Counted from the first letter of the stretch, positions 43,036 through 53,288 are shown. The stretch: 64,000 nt of DNA from Nocardia acidivorans NBRC 108247 (GCF_001625085.1 NZ_BDAW01000028.1:1-64000), one strand, 5' to 3'. The notes: generated by a model not told the origin, from the sequence alone. Program-made: numbers and translations.

Positions 43036-44121
43036 TCAGGAATAGGTGACCGAGACGTCGTCGGTCACCGGAATCGCCTGGCAGGCCAGCACATAGCCGT
43101 CGGCCAGGTCGTCGTCTTCGAGAACTTCATTGCGCCGCATGGTGACTTCGCCGGAGACCACTCGGCACACGCACGCGCTGCACGCGCCTTCCCTACAGGA
43201 GAAAGGTGCTTCCAGGCCCTTGGCGAGCAGCACATCCAACAGTGTCCGCTTGCGCGGCCAGGTGATTTCGTGGTTTTCACCGTCGAGTTCGACTTCGACG
43301 GTCGCAGTTTCACCATCGGCCGCGGCGGCTTCGACATCGACGGCTGTGCTGTCGGTTTCGAAGGGATTGCCGGACAGCGAGACGAATTTCTCCGAATGCA
43401 CGCGTTTGCGATCCGCGCCGAGTGAGGTCATGGCCGCGCTCACCGCAGCCATGAACGGGGCGGGTCCGCAGACGAACGCCTCGCGCTCGGCCCACGGCTT
43501 GGCCAGCGCGGCAAGCTGTTCCACCGTCGGCAGGCCCTGCACCGACTGCAACCAGTGCAGTACCAGCAGTCGATCCGGATGCGCGGCAGCCAGTTCCGCG
43601 AGCTCGGCCGCGAAGATGATCGAGTTCTCGTGCTGATTGGCGTAGATCAGCGTCACATGACCGGAGCCCTGCGCCAGTGCGGATTTCAGAATGGAGAGCA
43701 CCGGGGTGATACCGCTGCCGCCGCCGAACAGCAGCAAATCGGTATCGAGGGTGCTCGGGGTGAACAGGCCGGCGGGCGGCAGCACATCCAGGGACATGCC
43801 CTCGACGGCGTTGTCGCACAACCAGTTCGAGCCGTAGCCCTCGACCGTCCGCTTGACGGTGACCTTGAGCGGCCCCTCCTCGTGCGGTGCGCTGGACAAC
43901 GAATAGCACCGGCTCACCGAACCGGTGAGCGCACTCGGAATGCGCAGGGTCAGGAACTGGCCGGGCTTGTACCCGAACCGCCCGGCATGACCGTCCGCCG
44001 GCGCGAGCTCGAGTGACACCGCGTCGTCGGTCTCCCGCACCACGCGCACGATCCGCACCGACGCGACGCCACCGGCACGCTGCGCCGGCTCCGGCTCCGG
44101 CTCGATGTCAGTCACCGTCAT
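43036..44121 (-). CDS. kshB: 3-ketosteroid 9-alpha-hydroxylase reductase
   Basis: A 361-residue reductase with three domains: FAD (GQFLTLRIPSALTGSVSRCYSLSS), NAD (LFGGGSGITPVLSILKSALAQG ending in FVCGPAPFMAAV) and C-terminal plant-type 2Fe-2S (PFSCREGACSACVCRVVSGE). It aligns along its length with KshB/Rv3571. It passes electrons from NADH to KshA for 9-alpha-hydroxylation. Between it and the small cysteine gene upstream lie a dispersed palindromic element and 136 bases. Confidence 0.92.
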   Translation of the reverse strand: MTVTDIEPEPEPAQRAGGVASVRIVRVVRETDDAVSLELAPADGHAGRFGYKPGQFLTLRIPSALTGSVSRCYSLSSAPHEEGPLKVTVKRTVEGYGSNWLCDNAVEGMSLDVLPPAGLFTPSTLDTDLLLFGGGSGITPVLSILKSALAQGSGHVTLIYANQHENSIIFAAELAELAAAHPDRLLVLHWLQSVQGLPTVEQLAALAKPWAEREAFVCGPAPFMAAVSAAMTSLGADRKRVHSEKFVSLSGNPFETDSTAVDVEAAAADGETATVEVELDGENHEITWPRKRTLLDVLLAKGLEAPFSCREGACSACVCRVVSGEVTMRRNEVLEDDDLADGYVLACQAIPVTDDVSVTYS

Positions 44122-44164
44122 CGCAATTCCATTCCTATGCTGTCCAATTCGGTCGAGCTGCCCT

Positions 44165-44250
44165 CGTCATCCCGGCGCGCTCGTGGCGGGATCCACACGT
44201 CTCGAGTGGGTCACCGTTTATCCCGGCCACATGCATGCCGGGATGACGGG
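44165..44250 (+). repeat. dispersed REP-like element, copy 3, with second hairpin
   Basis: Positions 44165-44198 read CGTCATCCCGGCGCGC, TCGTGGCGGG, ATCCACAC, matching the copies at 12597 and 15670. A further hairpin, TCCCGGC/GCCGGGA around cacatgcat, spans about 44221-44243. The element sits between the small cysteine gene and kshB inside the operon. Confidence 0.75.
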
Positions 44251-44257
44251 GAATCCT

Positions 44258-44503
44258 TCATGCCAAGGTTCGGCCCCTGGTTTGCACATCCACATCGCGG
44301 GTGCTGGCGCTCAGCTCACCCGCGGCCACCGCGGCGTCGATGCTGTCGCGCAGGGCGTGGCAGGTGTGCGACTTCAGGCCGGCGGTGGAGAGCCCCGTGC
44401 AGGCCGCCACGGCGGCGTTGTTCCACTGCACGCTGGTGTGCTGGGGGCTGAACTTCTCCACCAGTACGCAGGTCCCGCAGGACCGGCACGAAACCTCGTC
44501 CAT
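44258..44503 (-). CDS. small cysteine-containing protein between kshA and kshB
   Basis: An 81-residue protein starting 12 bases after the kshA stop, with GAGAGG before the ATG. Cysteines lie at 6, 9, 12, 35 and 48; the first three form CxxCxxC (SCRSCGTC) and the last lies in SHTCHAL next to two histidines. The middle (HTSVQWNNAAVAAC) resembles no family I can name with certainty. The pattern could bind a metal or iron-sulfur cluster, or undergo thiol chemistry. Its place inside a Ksh operon suggests help with electron transfer or cluster assembly; this is inference. Confidence 0.7.
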   Translation of the reverse strand: MDEVSCRSCGTCVLVEKFSPQHTSVQWNNAAVAACTGLSTAGLKSHTCHALRDSIDAAVAAGELSASTRDVDVQTRGRTLA

Positions 44504-44514
44504 GGCAGTGCCTC

Positions 44515-45687
44515 TCAGGCGTTGGCTTCGGCGGTGTCGGATTCTCGGCCAGCCGAGGCGCGCTTGGCCAGGTTGTCGGCCACTTCGGCCTCCCAGGCGG
44601 TGACCGCGCGGGTGGTGTCCACCTCGAATTCGAAGCGGGTGGTCATCTCCTCGGTGACGGCCGCGGCATCGGTGTAGAACTGCTCGTACCAGCGACGCAG
44701 CTGGTAGACCGGCCCGTCTTCCTCGCACAGCAGCGGATTGTTGATGCGCGACTTGCGCTTCCAGATATTGGCGTCCTGTTCGAAGCCCTTACCCAGCCCG
44801 CCGACGAACTTCTCCGCGATCTCCCGCGCCTGCTCCGGCGAGACGCCCTCGGGCTTCTTGGCGATGGCCCCGTACATGAGCACGAACTGGTTCTCGTTGA
44901 CCGGGTAGTGGCAGTTGATCAGATAGCCCTCCACGACCAGACCGTTGGCGCTCTCGCTCTCGAGATAGTCGATCATGTAGGACGGGCCGTAGTAGGCGGC
45001 CTCGGATCGCAGAACGTTCTTGCCGCCCAAGGCTTTCGCGGTCGCGCCCATCATGTCCTCGCGCGAGACCGAGGTCATGTACTGGCTGGCGATATGGCCC
45101 TCGAAGACATTCTTGAAGAACGTCGGGAAGCCGTAGTGCACATAGAAGAAGTGCGCCATATCGACCACATTGTCGATGACCTCGCGGCAGTTGGCGTCCA
45201 CGATCATCGAGTTCCAGGTCCAGTCGGTCCACTGGTCGTCGAAGGCGGCGTCGATACGCGGGATGGCCACCTCGGCCGGGGGCTGCTTGCCCTCCGGGTC
45301 GTTCCACACGAAGAGCTGCTTGTTCTCGACCATGGTCGGCCACGCCTTGGTGCGGGCCAGCGGCGGGACGCGGCGCGCGTACGGAATGCCGGTGCACTTG
45401 CCCTTGCCGTTCCAGCGCCAATCGTGGAACGGGCAGGCCAGCGAATCACCCTTGACGGTGCCGTCTGCGAGATTGCCGCCCATATGCGGGCAGTACGCGT
45501 TGAGCACGTTCAGGGCGCCGTCCTCGGCGGCGAACACCACGATCTCGGTGCCGAATGCCTTGATGGTGTGCGGCTTTCCGTCACCGAACGAGTCGGCCAA
45601 ACCCAGACAGTGCCAGCCACGCGCGAATCGAGTGGGCGGGGCGCCCGCGTCGATCACGCGCACCTCGGCATCGGTGGTGGTGGTCAT
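44515..45687 (-). CDS. kshA: 3-ketosteroid 9-alpha-hydroxylase oxygenase
   Basis: A 390-residue Rieske oxygenase matching KshA/Rv3526 along its length. Rieske ligands are in YCPHMGGNL and CPFHDWRW; the mononuclear iron site is in DNVVDMAHFFYVHYG; further shared blocks are FKNVFEGHIASQY and DGPVYQLRRWYEQFY. With KshB it hydroxylates C9 of 3-ketosteroids, which together with KstD opens ring B. The start at 45687 (MTTTTDAEVRVIDAGAPPTRFARGWHCLG) fits the family. It is the second gene after the flavin reductase. Confidence 0.93.
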   Translation of the reverse strand: MTTTTDAEVRVIDAGAPPTRFARGWHCLGLADSFGDGKPHTIKAFGTEIVVFAAEDGALNVLNAYCPHMGGNLADGTVKGDSLACPFHDWRWNGKGKCTGIPYARRVPPLARTKAWPTMVENKQLFVWNDPEGKQPPAEVAIPRIDAAFDDQWTDWTWNSMIVDANCREVIDNVVDMAHFFYVHYGFPTFFKNVFEGHIASQYMTSVSREDMMGATAKALGGKNVLRSEAAYYGPSYMIDYLESESANGLVVEGYLINCHYPVNENQFVLMYGAIAKKPEGVSPEQAREIAEKFVGGLGKGFEQDANIWKRKSRINNPLLCEEDGPVYQLRRWYEQFYTDAAAVTEEMTTRFEFEVDTTRAVTAWEAEVADNLAKRASAGRESDTAEANA

Positions 45688-45772
45688 GTTGATTCCTCTC
45701 CCTTGCCTTGTATCGATGGTTGCGGCCCATGTGACGCCGACGACAATGGCTGTCCCACTGGCCGGGAGGTAG

Positions 45773-46306
45773 CTACTGGTGTGCGAGACGCCCGAATCCG
45801 GCTCGATAGAAGAGCAGCGGGGTGGCCTCGGAGTGCTCGTCCAGACCGGTCACGCGGGCAATGACCACCGTGTGGTCACCACCGTCGACCTCGTCGCGCA
45901 ATTCGCAGTCGATGGTTGCCAGCGCACCGGTCAGCAGCGGTGAACCGTTGTGCGACGGGGTCCACTCCACGCCCGCGAACTTGTCCGCGCCGGGGCGGCC
46001 GAGCTGACGGCACACCGAATCCTGGTGGTCGGCCAGGATATTGACGGTGAAGCGCCCGGCGCGGCGAATGCGCGGCCAGGTGCTCGAGGTGCGCGCGGGG
46101 AAGAAGCTCACCAGCGGCGGATCGATGGACAGCGAGGCGAAGGACTGGCACGCGAAGCCGACCGGTTCGCCGTCGTCGATGGCGGTGATCACAGTGACCC
46201 CGGAGGCGAAGCGCCCGAGAACTGCCTTGAATGCGGTCGGATCGATCGCGGCGGCGCCGCCCACGTGCTCGGCTGACACCCGATCCACCTCCAGCACCGG
46301 TTCCAC
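45773..46306 (-). CDS. hsaB: HsaB-type flavin reductase
   Basis: A 177-residue short-chain flavin reductase: DPTAFKAVLGRFASGVTVIT, VGFACQSFASLSIDPPLVSFFPA, RFTVNILADHQ and GDHTVVIARV match HsaB. It supplies FMNH2, in steroid catabolism to the HsaA monooxygenase, and here perhaps also to the luciferase-like enzyme. The GTG at 46306 follows GAGGGAG; it is the first gene of the minus-strand operon and is divergent from the IclR gene. Confidence 0.85.
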   Translation of the reverse strand: MEPVLEVDRVSAEHVGGAAAIDPTAFKAVLGRFASGVTVITAIDDGEPVGFACQSFASLSIDPPLVSFFPARTSSTWPRIRRAGRFTVNILADHQDSVCRQLGRPGADKFAGVEWTPSHNGSPLLTGALATIDCELRDEVDGGDHTVVIARVTGLDEHSEATPLLFYRAGFGRLAHQ

Positions 46307-46555
46307 GGTGACTCCCTCTTTATTTCGGTTCGAAATATGGCTGCCAGTCATAACACCAGGTCAGCGCCGGGAGGCGTCAATATCGGGGTTCGGTCACCGA
46401 GACATGAATCCGTAGAACGGGACAAAAGCTACGTAGTTCTCCCGATTCCCCCGCGTGTGGTCCAGGGCACTGTGATGGGTAGCACAAGGCCCGAAACCGG
46501 AACATACCTAATCGGCATATCCCTAGACTGGATGTCTGCACCAACGGAGGCTCAA
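46307..46555. promoter_or_regulatory. divergent control region hsaB / IclR
   Basis: A 249-base region that must hold the promoters of the steroid-type operon and of the IclR gene. A TAGACT hexamer at 46524-46529 may be the -10 element for the regulator. GTAGAAC and GTAGTTC (about 46413 and 46433) are similar half-sites, but a full operator could not be fixed. Confidence 0.45.
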
Positions 46556-47392
46556 ATGTCCGTCGCCATGCTCCCCTCGGCGGAGGCACGAAACACCCAC
46601 GCCCCTATGCGCGCCAAGGAATCTCGCAACACCGGCGCCGAAGTTCCGGTCTCGATGATCGAGCGCATGACCCTCATCCTGGACGCTTTCGACGCCTCCA
46701 CCCCCACACTCACCCTGCTCGGCCTGGTCGAGCGCACCGGTCTGCCGCGCTCCACGGTTCACCGGATCCTCGATCAGATGATCAAGCTGCGCTGGCTGGC
46801 GCACACCTCCGGCGGCTACCGCCTGGGTATGCGCGCCCTCGAACTCGGCGGACTCACCGCCGATCACAATGAGATTCGCGATGCGGTCAGCCCGCTGCTG
46901 CACGAACTGAGCCAGCGCACCGGCATGGTCGGCCACCTCGCGGTGCTCGACGGCCGCGATGTGGTCTACCTGGACAAGGCCGGCGGCCGCTTCGCCGCGA
47001 GCCTGCCCACCCGCCTGGGCGGCCGGATGCCCGCGCACGCAACGGGTGTCGGCAAGGCCATGCTCGCCTGTCTGGAGCCCAATATCGCCGAGGCCGCACT
47101 GCGCAATCGCCTGCCGCGACTGACCCCGCGCACCATCTGCGAACCCGAGGCGCTCTCGCGTGAACTCGCGCAGATCCGCCTGCGCCAGGGCGTGGCCATC
47201 GACCGGGAAGAGGCCGTGGCCGGAATCGCCTGTGTCGCAGCCCCGCTGCGTGGTCGCGGTACCGCGCCCGCCGCGCTCTCGCTCTCGGGTCGCGCCGACG
47301 GTATGAGCTATGACCGGCTGGCCCGCGTCGTGCTCGAGGTGGCGCACGAGGCCGGGCGCACCCTGTTCCCGCGGCGCGCGCACTGGCGCTGA
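46556..47392 (+). CDS. IclR-family regulator of the steroid-type operon
   Basis: A 278-residue regulator. Winged helix at about 35-95 (LTLLGLVERTGLPRSTVHRILDQMIKLRWL) and a C-terminal effector domain (HELSQRTGMVGHLAVLDGRDVVYLDKAGG, PAHATGVGKAMLACL). The ATG at 46556 follows GGAGG by 6 bases; an upstream ATG at 46532 is less well placed. Divergent position makes it the likely regulator of the hsaB-kshA-kshB-hsaC operon. Confidence 0.87.
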   Translation: MSVAMLPSAEARNTHAPMRAKESRNTGAEVPVSMIERMTLILDAFDASTPTLTLLGLVERTGLPRSTVHRILDQMIKLRWLAHTSGGYRLGMRALELGGLTADHNEIRDAVSPLLHELSQRTGMVGHLAVLDGRDVVYLDKAGGRFAASLPTRLGGRMPAHATGVGKAMLACLEPNIAEAALRNRLPRLTPRTICEPEALSRELAQIRLRQGVAIDREEAVAGIACVAAPLRGRGTAPAALSLSGRADGMSYDRLARVVLEVAHEAGRTLFPRRAHWR

Positions 47393-47427
47393 CCGGACCC
47401 GATGCTCAGGATAGAGAAGGCAGGCAT

Positions 47428-48090
47428 ATGCGGGGGCGAATCCCTTCAGCCATGACCGATGGCGCGGCACGCGGAGCGCATGACGAAGAGCCGCAGGCGA
47501 TTCCGGACCTGCCCACCACGGCGTGGGCCGTGCTCGGCATGCTCTCGCACGCCGAGGAGCTCTCCGGGTACGACCTGAAGAAGTGGGCGGACTGGAGTCT
47601 GCAGTTCTTCTACTGGAGTCCGTCGTTCAGCCAGATCTACGCCGAACTCAAACGCCTCGAGAAGCACGGTTACGCCACCTCGCGCACCGTGGTCTCCGAG
47701 GACGGTATGCGCGGTAAGCGCATGTACGCCATTACCGCCAGCGGCCGGGAAGCCGCCGCGCACTGGGTGAACCACTCCCCCGTCGAGGCTCCCGTGCTCA
47801 AGCACAGCGTGATGTTGCGGGCCTGGCTGGGCCATCTCGCCGAACCCGATCGCATGCGCGAGATCCTCACCCAGCACATCGACTACGCCGAGAAGATGCG
47901 GCGCAGGGCGCAGATCGACGCCGATGGCGCGGACACGAATCCGGAGTGGGCGTACCCGAGCGCGGTACTGCGCTGGTGCGTACGGCATTACGAGGCGGAA
48001 CGCGAATTCGCGCAGGATCTGCTCTCCGATTTGGACAAATTGGCAAGGCAGCGTACGCGCCGCAAGTCGACCAAGGAACACAAACAATAA
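47428..48090 (+). CDS. PadR-family regulator
   Basis: A 220-residue regulator: WAVLGMLSHAEELSGYDLKKWADWSLQFFYWSPSFSQIYAELKRLEKHGYATSR is the PadR winged helix, followed by the C-terminal helical dimer domain (Vir/PadR_C type). It lies between the IclR gene and the MFS gene on the same strand and could control the transporter. The ATG at 47428 follows GAAGG; an internal ATG at 47452 is an alternative. Confidence 0.88.
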   Translation: MRGRIPSAMTDGAARGAHDEEPQAIPDLPTTAWAVLGMLSHAEELSGYDLKKWADWSLQFFYWSPSFSQIYAELKRLEKHGYATSRTVVSEDGMRGKRMYAITASGREAAAHWVNHSPVEAPVLKHSVMLRAWLGHLAEPDRMREILTQHIDYAEKMRRRAQIDADGADTNPEWAYPSAVLRWCVRHYEAEREFAQDLLSDLDKLARQRTRRKSTKEHKQ

Positions 48091-48204
48091 AGTTCCTACC
48101 GTGATCCTCGAAATTCTCCACTCAGCGGATTCCTCCATAGGCGGCGGCCACGGGCTGTGACACGGTTCACGAAATCGTGTTACCTACCCACTGGAGGACG
48201 CAAT

Positions 48205-49920
48205 ATGTCCACCTCCGTCGCCCCCGAGGTGCCGCCCGGCGCCAACGATGACACCGGTCGCCTCGACGGTGCGTCAAAGCTTCGGATTTTCTCCGTCCTC
48301 GCGGTGATCGTGCTGTTCACCGAGGTCGCGCCCATGCAGTACGTGATGGTCTCGGCCGCACTGCGCCAAATCGCGCCCACATTCCCCAGCCATGGCGCGA
48401 ACATCAACTGGGCCATCATCATCTTCGGCGTCGTCGGCGCCGCCACCTCGCCGGTCATCGGCAAGCTCTCGGACATCGTCGGCAAGAAGCGGATGTTCCT
48501 GGTCTGCGGTGTGCTGTTCATGATCGGCTGCGCCCTCTGCGCGGTCACCAGCAATTGGATGCTGTTCCTGATCGGCCGCGGCCTGCAGGCGACGGCCATT
48601 GCCACTGCGGTCATCTCGTACGGCCTCATTCGAGACCTCATGCCCCGCAAGCTGGTTCCGGTCGGCCTCGGCATCGCCTCCACCGGCCTGGGCGTCTCCG
48701 CGCTGGCCGGTCCGCTGATCGGCGGCTGGATTGTGGAGAACCACAGCTGGCGCGCCATCTTCTGGTTCCTGTTCGCCTTCACCGTCGTGATGATTCCGCT
48801 GGTGATCGCCATCGTGCCGGAGTCCAAGCTGCGGGTGCCGCAGAAGCTGGATCTTGTCGGCGCGGTACTGCTCGGCGCGGGTCTGGTGCTCACGCTCATC
48901 TACCTGGACAACGGTCAGCAGTGGGGCTGGAGCAAGCCGTCCAGCCTCGCCTGGCTCATCGGCGGCATTGTCTTCCTGGCGCTCTTCCCGATCGTGGAGA
49001 TGCGCGTCAAGCAGCCCATCATGGATATGAAGCTGCTGTTCACCCCGCGCGTGAGCGTGCTGCTGTTCATCGCGCTGCTGGCCTCGTTCATGATCGGCTA
49101 CCAGTCCTACGCCACCGGCTATATGACGCAGTCGCCGCCGTCCGCCGAGGTGGTCGAGCAGGTCAAGACCGCGACCTGGGATCAGGTGAAGGCCGGTGCG
49201 CTGCAACAGGCGCAGGCCCAGGCCGAGGCGCAGGCCAAGGCCGCGCTGCCGCCGGGCGTGGAGCTGCCGCCGGGTGCGGTGGTGGTGCCGCCGGAGGCCG
49301 TGTACTCCCAGTTGCCGCCGAATATGGTTGACGTGCAATTGAATCCGGGCTACTCGTACGGTGACGGATTCAGTCTGCTCGAGTTCGCCACGCACATCAC
49401 CCTCGCGCAATCGTTGATCGCCATGCTCTTCGGCTTCCTCGGCGGGCTGTGGATCCGGCGCTCGGGTGGGCGACAGCCGCTGGTGTTCGCACTGGTGATC
49501 TTCGTCGGCGCGGCCATCGCCTACGGTGCGACCTCGCACGGCTGGGGTATGCAGGCGCTGATCAGCGCGGTGTTCGGTATCGCCTTCGGCCTGTACTACG
49601 CGGCCACGCCGAACCTCATGGTCGAGGCGGTGCCCGCGGAACAGCAGGGCATCAGCGCGGGCATGCTGGGCGTCATGCAGGCCATGGGCGCGGCCGTCGG
49701 TCTCGCGGTGGCCACGGCATTCCTCAATGCCAATCCGGTCAAGGCGGATGTGACGGTGACGGGTGCGCCCACGGTCACCAAGGAAATCCCGATGTTGTTC
49801 GCGGACAAGGGCTATGAGATCAGCTTCTATGTCATCGCGGCCACCTCGGCGATCGCGCTGATCGGCGCGATCATCATGAAGGCCGGACGCTCGGCCGCCA
49901 CCGGCGGCACCGCGTACTGA
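48205..49920 (+). CDS. MFS transporter with long extracytoplasmic insertion
   Basis: A 571-residue MFS protein of about 14 helices. Motif A-like GKLSDIVGKKRMFLV lies between helices 2 and 3. Residues about 308-388, between two later helices, form a soluble insertion with VEQVKTATWDQVKAGALQQA, an alanine/glutamine/glutamate-rich helix and a proline-rich stretch. The ATG at 48205 follows GGAGG. Its neighbours suggest uptake or efflux of the steroid-type substrate or its products. A strong terminator follows. Confidence 0.86.
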   Translation: MSTSVAPEVPPGANDDTGRLDGASKLRIFSVLAVIVLFTEVAPMQYVMVSAALRQIAPTFPSHGANINWAIIIFGVVGAATSPVIGKLSDIVGKKRMFLVCGVLFMIGCALCAVTSNWMLFLIGRGLQATAIATAVISYGLIRDLMPRKLVPVGLGIASTGLGVSALAGPLIGGWIVENHSWRAIFWFLFAFTVVMIPLVIAIVPESKLRVPQKLDLVGAVLLGAGLVLTLIYLDNGQQWGWSKPSSLAWLIGGIVFLALFPIVEMRVKQPIMDMKLLFTPRVSVLLFIALLASFMIGYQSYATGYMTQSPPSAEVVEQVKTATWDQVKAGALQQAQAQAEAQAKAALPPGVELPPGAVVVPPEAVYSQLPPNMVDVQLNPGYSYGDGFSLLEFATHITLAQSLIAMLFGFLGGLWIRRSGGRQPLVFALVIFVGAAIAYGATSHGWGMQALISAVFGIAFGLYYAATPNLMVEAVPAEQQGISAGMLGVMQAMGAAVGLAVATAFLNANPVKADVTVTGAPTVTKEIPMLFADKGYEISFYVIAATSAIALIGAIIMKAGRSAATGGTAY

Positions 49921-49935
49921 TCCTGAACGAATCAC

Positions 49936-49970
49936 GGCCCGCAGGCGTATCGCCTGCGGGCCATGTTCTT
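49936..49970 (+). terminator. intrinsic terminator after MFS gene
   Basis: A perfect 12-bp stem (GGCCCGCAGGCG / CGCCTGCGGGCC) with a TAT loop (49936-49962), followed by ATGTTCTTTT. It separates the steroid-type region from ribBA. Confidence 0.88.
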
Positions 49971-50048
49971 TTCCGGTGAGCGGGATCCCACCTCGCTGTT
50001 CCGCGCCCCTCATATTTCTATTAGGCATAACAGAGGAGGTGGTCGACG

Positions 50049-51269
<1,221 letters not shown>

Positions 51270-51302
51270 CATCTCGGCAGAGTCATGACCGAAGGATGTG
51301 CC

Positions 51303-51893
51303 ATGTCTATGCCGGGGTATGGGCCGCCGGAGCCGGGGCGCGGGTTGCGATCACCGGTGGCGGTGTCCTGGGTTTCGGCGGTGCTGGGCATCGTCTGCGT
51401 GATCGCGGCCATCGCGATGTTCCTGCTGTACTCCGGGGAGCATCGTGCGGTGCAGCGCGCGGGGAGCGCCGAAAACCAGCTGCGACAGGATCTTTCGGAG
51501 GCCGACCGGAACGCCGATCGGCGGGCGGCGGCGCAGCGGGCGGCCTGTGATTTCGCGGTGTCCATGGCGACCTACGACTACAGCGATATCGAGAAGTATC
51601 GGGTGGCCATGCTGGACGGGTCGACCGGTGAGTGGCGGCAGTCGTTCACCCAGAACTGGCCGTCCCTGCGGTCGGTGATGACGCAGACGCAGAGCCGGAG
51701 CAAGGCGGGTGAGACGCACTGCGGGCTCTCCGCGCTCAGGGCGCACGATGCCGAGGTGCTGGTGTACACCACGCAGGTGGTCACCACCGCGGGCAGCGAT
51801 TCGCATGCCAGTTCGCTCTCCACGGTGACCCATCTCGACGAACAGGCCGACGGCCGGTGGCTGGTCAGTGAAATGAAGGTGCCCACGGCATAG
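51303..51893 (+). CDS. single-pass membrane protein, Mce-associated-like
   Basis: A 196-residue protein: proline/glycine-rich N-terminus, one membrane helix (about 22-46), then an extracytoplasmic domain of about 150 residues with two cysteines. The layout (helix, then QxLRQDLxEADRNADRRAAAQRAACDFAVSMATYDY) resembles Mce-associated membrane proteins of Nocardia and mycobacteria, although no mce operon is here. The ATG at 51303 follows GAAGGA by 6 bases. Confidence 0.65.
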   Translation: MSMPGYGPPEPGRGLRSPVAVSWVSAVLGIVCVIAAIAMFLLYSGEHRAVQRAGSAENQLRQDLSEADRNADRRAAAQRAACDFAVSMATYDYSDIEKYRVAMLDGSTGEWRQSFTQNWPSLRSVMTQTQSRSKAGETHCGLSALRAHDAEVLVYTTQVVTTAGSDSHASSLSTVTHLDEQADGRWLVSEMKVPTA

Positions 51894-51917
51894 CGGGCCG
51901 GGCGGTATGGTCGCCGC

Positions 51918-52862
51918 ATGACGGCGTTCCACGCATCTCGGGCGAGCTTCCTGAGCCGCCGGGTAGTCCCGGCCTATCTGCGGATCATCCGGGCCAATCG
52001 GCCATTCCTCACACCCGGGCCCGCGCGCGAACATCTCCGCGACCGGAGCCTGCGGCCCAAGACCTACGGTCCGCCGCGGCGATTGCGCTCGGATGTGGTG
52101 GTGTCGGTGGATCACAGCCGGGGCCTGCCCATCTACACGCTCATCCCCCGCACCGGACGGCCGCGCGGCAATGTCGTCTACGTGCACGGCGGCGCGTGGG
52201 TCAATGAGATCGCGGTGCAGCATTGGCAGCTGGCGGCCGATATCGCCGCCGAGGTGGGCACCACGGTGACCGTGCCGATCTATCCGCTGGTGCCGTTCGG
52301 GACCGCCGCACAGGTGGTGGCCGCCATGGCGAAGCTGGTGCTGGACAACAGGTCTCGCTATGGCGAGGTATGCCTGGCGGGCGACTCCGCGGGCGGTCAG
52401 ATCGCGCTCTCCACCGCCCAGGTGCTGCGGGACGAGCACGGGGTGGCGCTGCCGGGGACCGTCTTGATCTCTCCCGCGCTGGAGCTGTCGCTGAGCAATC
52501 CCGAGATCGATGTGGTGCTGCCCAGCGATCCGTGGCTGGGCAAGGAGGGCACCCGGGTCTTCATCGACCTCTGGCGGGGAGAGCTGCCGCTGACCGATCC
52601 GCGGGTCAGCCCGCTGCTCGGGGAGATGCGCGGACTGGGACCGCTGACCGTTTTCAGCGGCACCCGCGATATCGTGCTGCCCGATACCCGGCTGCTGGTG
52701 GAGCGGGCGCGCGAGGCGGGCGTCGCGGTCGACTATCACGAGGGGGCGGGGCTGGTGCACGTCTACCCGCTCACCCCGACCCGGGAGGGCAGGCTCGGCA
52801 GACAGCAGATTCTGGATGCGTTGAGCAAAGCCCTCGCACCGGCGAAAACGACTGCGCCGTAA
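51918..52862 (+). CDS. alpha/beta hydrolase, hormone-sensitive lipase type
   Basis: A 314-residue hydrolase with the oxyanion motif VHGGAWVNE, nucleophile elbow GDSAGG (Ser about 156), an Asp near SGTRDIVLPD and His in GAGLVHVYPL. It is related to mycobacterial Lip esterases. Substrate unknown. It begins 24 bases after the preceding gene. Confidence 0.87.
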   Translation: MTAFHASRASFLSRRVVPAYLRIIRANRPFLTPGPAREHLRDRSLRPKTYGPPRRLRSDVVVSVDHSRGLPIYTLIPRTGRPRGNVVYVHGGAWVNEIAVQHWQLAADIAAEVGTTVTVPIYPLVPFGTAAQVVAAMAKLVLDNRSRYGEVCLAGDSAGGQIALSTAQVLRDEHGVALPGTVLISPALELSLSNPEIDVVLPSDPWLGKEGTRVFIDLWRGELPLTDPRVSPLLGEMRGLGPLTVFSGTRDIVLPDTRLLVERAREAGVAVDYHEGAGLVHVYPLTPTREGRLGRQQILDALSKALAPAKTTAP

Positions 52863-53288
52863 TTACTTCGGCGGGTTCTCCGCGAGCCATCGGCGCGCCC
52901 GGGTGGCCGAGGCCCGTGAGAGCCAGGCGTCCTGGATGACCTCGGTCAACTCCCGCAGGCTGAGTTCCCGCAGCCGGCAGGCACGCAGCAGCACCGAGGT
53001 GTGGCCGTTGAAATGCGGTGTGGTGAAGAACGGCGAGTCCGGATCCTGCACCAGGGCTTGCTTATCGGATTCCGACGGTACCCAGAAGATGATGACGTCC
53101 CGATAGCGCTCCCCGGTCTCGGGATCCACCGCGTCCGGCCGCGGGGTGCGGAAGAAGACGAAGGACTTCCCGCCGACCTGATAGACCGGGTTGTCGGCCA
53201 CCGGACCGCGTACGACGGTGACATGCGGCATGCTCTCGGCGATCGCGTGAACATCGGCGAGGCGAGCGCGGCGCGCTGTGGACGGCAC
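52863..53288 (-). CDS. MmcQ/YjbR family protein
   Basis: A 141-residue protein with the YjbR-like layout: VVRGPVADNPVYQVGGKSFVFFRTPRPDAV, IIFWVPSESDKQALVQ, FFTTPHFNGHTSVLLRACRL and a C-terminal helix pair. Function unknown. GTG start. It converges on the hydrolase gene with no gap. Confidence 0.75.
   Translation of the reverse strand: MPSTARRARLADVHAIAESMPHVTVVRGPVADNPVYQVGGKSFVFFRTPRPDAVDPETGERYRDVIIFWVPSESDKQALVQDPDSPFFTTPHFNGHTSVLLRACRLRELSLRELTEVIQDAWLSRASATRARRWLAENPPK

Noticed and set aside
49971..50048. FMN riboswitch before ribBA
   Set aside because: The 78 bases between terminator and start are too short and lack the conserved FMN aptamer pattern.
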